Shown here: positions 5,753-6,330 of the stretch, piece by piece
How positions within the stretch are numbered: position 1 is the first letter of the stretch
Layout of the letters: every line of letters starts with the position of its first letter
Source: an uncultured Eubacteriales bacterium
GTDB taxonomy: Bacteria; Bacillota; Clostridia; Oscillospirales; Oscillospiraceae
Length of the DNA: 6,330 nucleotides
Assembly (NCBI GenBank): GCA_902475455.1
Contig: CABRZO010000144.1
Location: 1-6,330, forward strand
Direction of reading: 5' to 3'
The notes under the pieces: generated by a model
Told to the model about the DNA's origin: nothing
Database searches by the model: none
Seen by the model: the letters and a program-made list of their open reading frames with translations, nothing else
Position numbers and translations under genes: made by a program

Positions 5753-5881
5753 TTTAACATAAAAACCAATATTTTTTCACATTTTGTTCAAACTCTTTCA
5801 ACTTCAATAATCTTCGTTTCTTTTTCATTGCACAAGTATACATAATACAAGCCCAAATTAACTTCCTACCCGTTTAAACGC
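5753..5881. other. AT-rich spacer without a recognisable gene
   Basis: Together with the CIRCE/promoter/leader region and the hairpin at 5882-5926, this makes up the gene-free stretch 5548-5955. Base composition is much more AT-rich than the flanking genes. The longest reading frame I noticed is a 29-codon lysine-rich one on the minus strand (about 5844-5758) without a ribosome-binding site at a suitable distance. The region could act as an upstream promoter element for hsp20 or simply as a spacer. Confidence 0.5.
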
Positions 5882-5926
5882 GTTTAGCCCGGACATCCCA
5901 TCGGGACGCCCGGGCTGAACTGTTTT
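5882..5926. terminator. Terminator-like hairpin between hsp20 promoter region and EAL gene
   Basis: Arms 5882-5899 and 5903-5920 pair almost along their whole length around a 3-nt loop, including an uninterrupted core AGCCCGG/CCGGGCT. As minus-strand RNA, 17 of 18 positions pair, two of them G-U. It sits about 36 bases after the stop of the EAL gene, where a minus-strand terminator is expected, yet the T-run (TTTTTT, 5923-5928 area) follows the hairpin on the plus strand. On the minus strand only CGCGTTTAAACG follows. It may stop both directions with unequal strength. Confidence 0.65.
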
Positions 5927-5955
5927 TTCATATTCTTTTTATACGCCGCTCGCGC

Positions 5956-6330
5956 TCAAGTCTCCCCGCTGCCGCCGGAAAACTGTTCCAGGATCTTGTC
6001 TTCCGCCTCATGTCGGGGCATGGGCAAATAGAACTGATACCCCTGGATCACATCACAGTGGATCTGACGCAAGGCCTGCACCTGGGCATCGTCCTCCACT
6101 CCCTCCGCCAGAATGGTGATTCCCAGATCATGCCCCACCTGAACCATGGCCCGCAGAATGGCAATTCCGTTGTCGGTCAGAATGTTGTCCACCAGTCCCT
6201 TGTCCAGCTTGATCCCGTCCACCGGGTACTGCTGGAGATCTGCAAAGGAGGTAAACCCTTCTCCGAAGTCATCCAGAATAATGCGGACGCCATACTCCTT
6301 GAGGATTTGCATATTGGATCGGATCTGCTC
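5956..6330 (-). CDS. EAL-domain cyclic-di-GMP phosphodiesterase, C-terminal part (5' end outside window)
   Basis: The frame is open to the window edge, so the start and any N-terminal sensory, membrane or GGDEF part are unseen; 124 residues are present. The EAL domain degrades cyclic di-GMP to pGpG, lowering this signal for biofilm and motility. Visible motifs, counted from the edge: DDFG at 20-23 (metal-binding aspartates), KLDK at 41-44 (the KxD catalytic lysine region), LAEGVE at 74-79 (conserved glutamates) and QGYQFYLPMP at 96-105. All the conserved positions of this half are kept, which favours an active enzyme, but the EAL signature itself lies outside. The loop after DDFG reads EGFTS where TGYSS is usual, a modest variation. 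The protein ends shortly after the domain with a Gly/Ser tail. It is apparently unrelated to the heat-shock and methionine units, though it has the same direction. Confidence 0.92.
   Translation of the reverse strand, partial: EQIRSNMQILKEYGVRIILDDFGEGFTSFADLQQYPVDGIKLDKGLVDNILTDNGIAILRAMVQVGHDLGITILAEGVEDDAQVQALRQIHCDVIQGYQFYLPMPRHEAEDKILEQFSGGSGET

Noticed and set aside
5785..5801. Possible CtsR box upstream of the hsp20 promoter
   Set aside because: GTTCAAA-N3-TTTCAAC has the right spacing but only about 10 of 14 bases of the heptad repeat, and it lies well upstream of the -35 box, where it would not block the promoter.
5758..5844. 29-codon lysine-rich frame on the minus strand in the AT-rich spacer
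   Set aside because: There is no ribosome-binding site at a suitable distance from either ATG, and it resembles no recognisable peptide. AT-rich DNA easily gives such Lys-rich frames.
5831..5863. Second minus-strand promoter with TATACT at 5835-5840
   Set aside because: No acceptable -35 box is found 16-18 bp upstream, and the promoter within CIRCE is full consensus.
1..6330. CRISPR array, tRNA, rRNA, transposase or phage genes
   Set aside because: No regularly spaced repeats, tRNA cloverleaf, rRNA segments or mobile-element proteins were seen on either strand.

Overview
The window looks like chromosomal DNA of a high-GC, Gram-positive anaerobe of class Clostridia, probably an Oscillospiraceae member (Flavonifractor-like). 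This rests on strong AGGAGG ribosome-binding sites before every gene, a CIRCE heat-shock operator, a YitJ-type homocysteine methyltransferase/MTHFR fusion, and a methionine synthase with its reactivation domain on a separate gene. The taxonomic assignment is an inference from this style, not a database match. All four genes are on the minus strand, so transcription runs from right to left.

Positions 171-4946 hold a compact three-gene methionine operon. Its order in transcription is: (1) a stand-alone methionine synthase reactivation protein, (2) a three-module B12-dependent methionine synthase core (MetH without the reactivation domain), and (3) a homocysteine S-methyltransferase/methylenetetrahydrofolate reductase fusion. 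The genes overlap by 8 and 4 bases. A near-consensus promoter (TTGCCA-17-TATAAT) sits at 4974-5002. A strong intrinsic terminator (126-170) directly touches the last stop codon. Together the products form a one-carbon module: the reductase makes 5-methyl-tetrahydrofolate, the MetH core passes the methyl group through cobalamin to homocysteine, and the small protein rescues cobalamin that has been oxidised.

Positions 5042-5752 hold a one-gene heat-shock unit: an Hsp20/alpha-crystallin chaperone with its own terminator. Its promoter overlaps a CIRCE (HrcA) operator. Between promoter and gene lies an untranslated leader of about 155 nt that looks like a folded RNA, including a perfect 8-bp hairpin whose loop can pair with the hsp20 Shine-Dalgarno sequence. 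This leader is the most interesting part of the window. It may belong to a known structured RNA class (the raiA motif is one candidate), but I could not test this.

The right edge (5956-6330) is the C-terminal part of an EAL-domain cyclic-di-GMP phosphodiesterase that continues outside the window. The left edge (1-125) has no gene but carries a cluster of inverted repeats, including a perfect 24-bp palindrome. Positions 5753-5881 are AT-rich, with no convincing gene.
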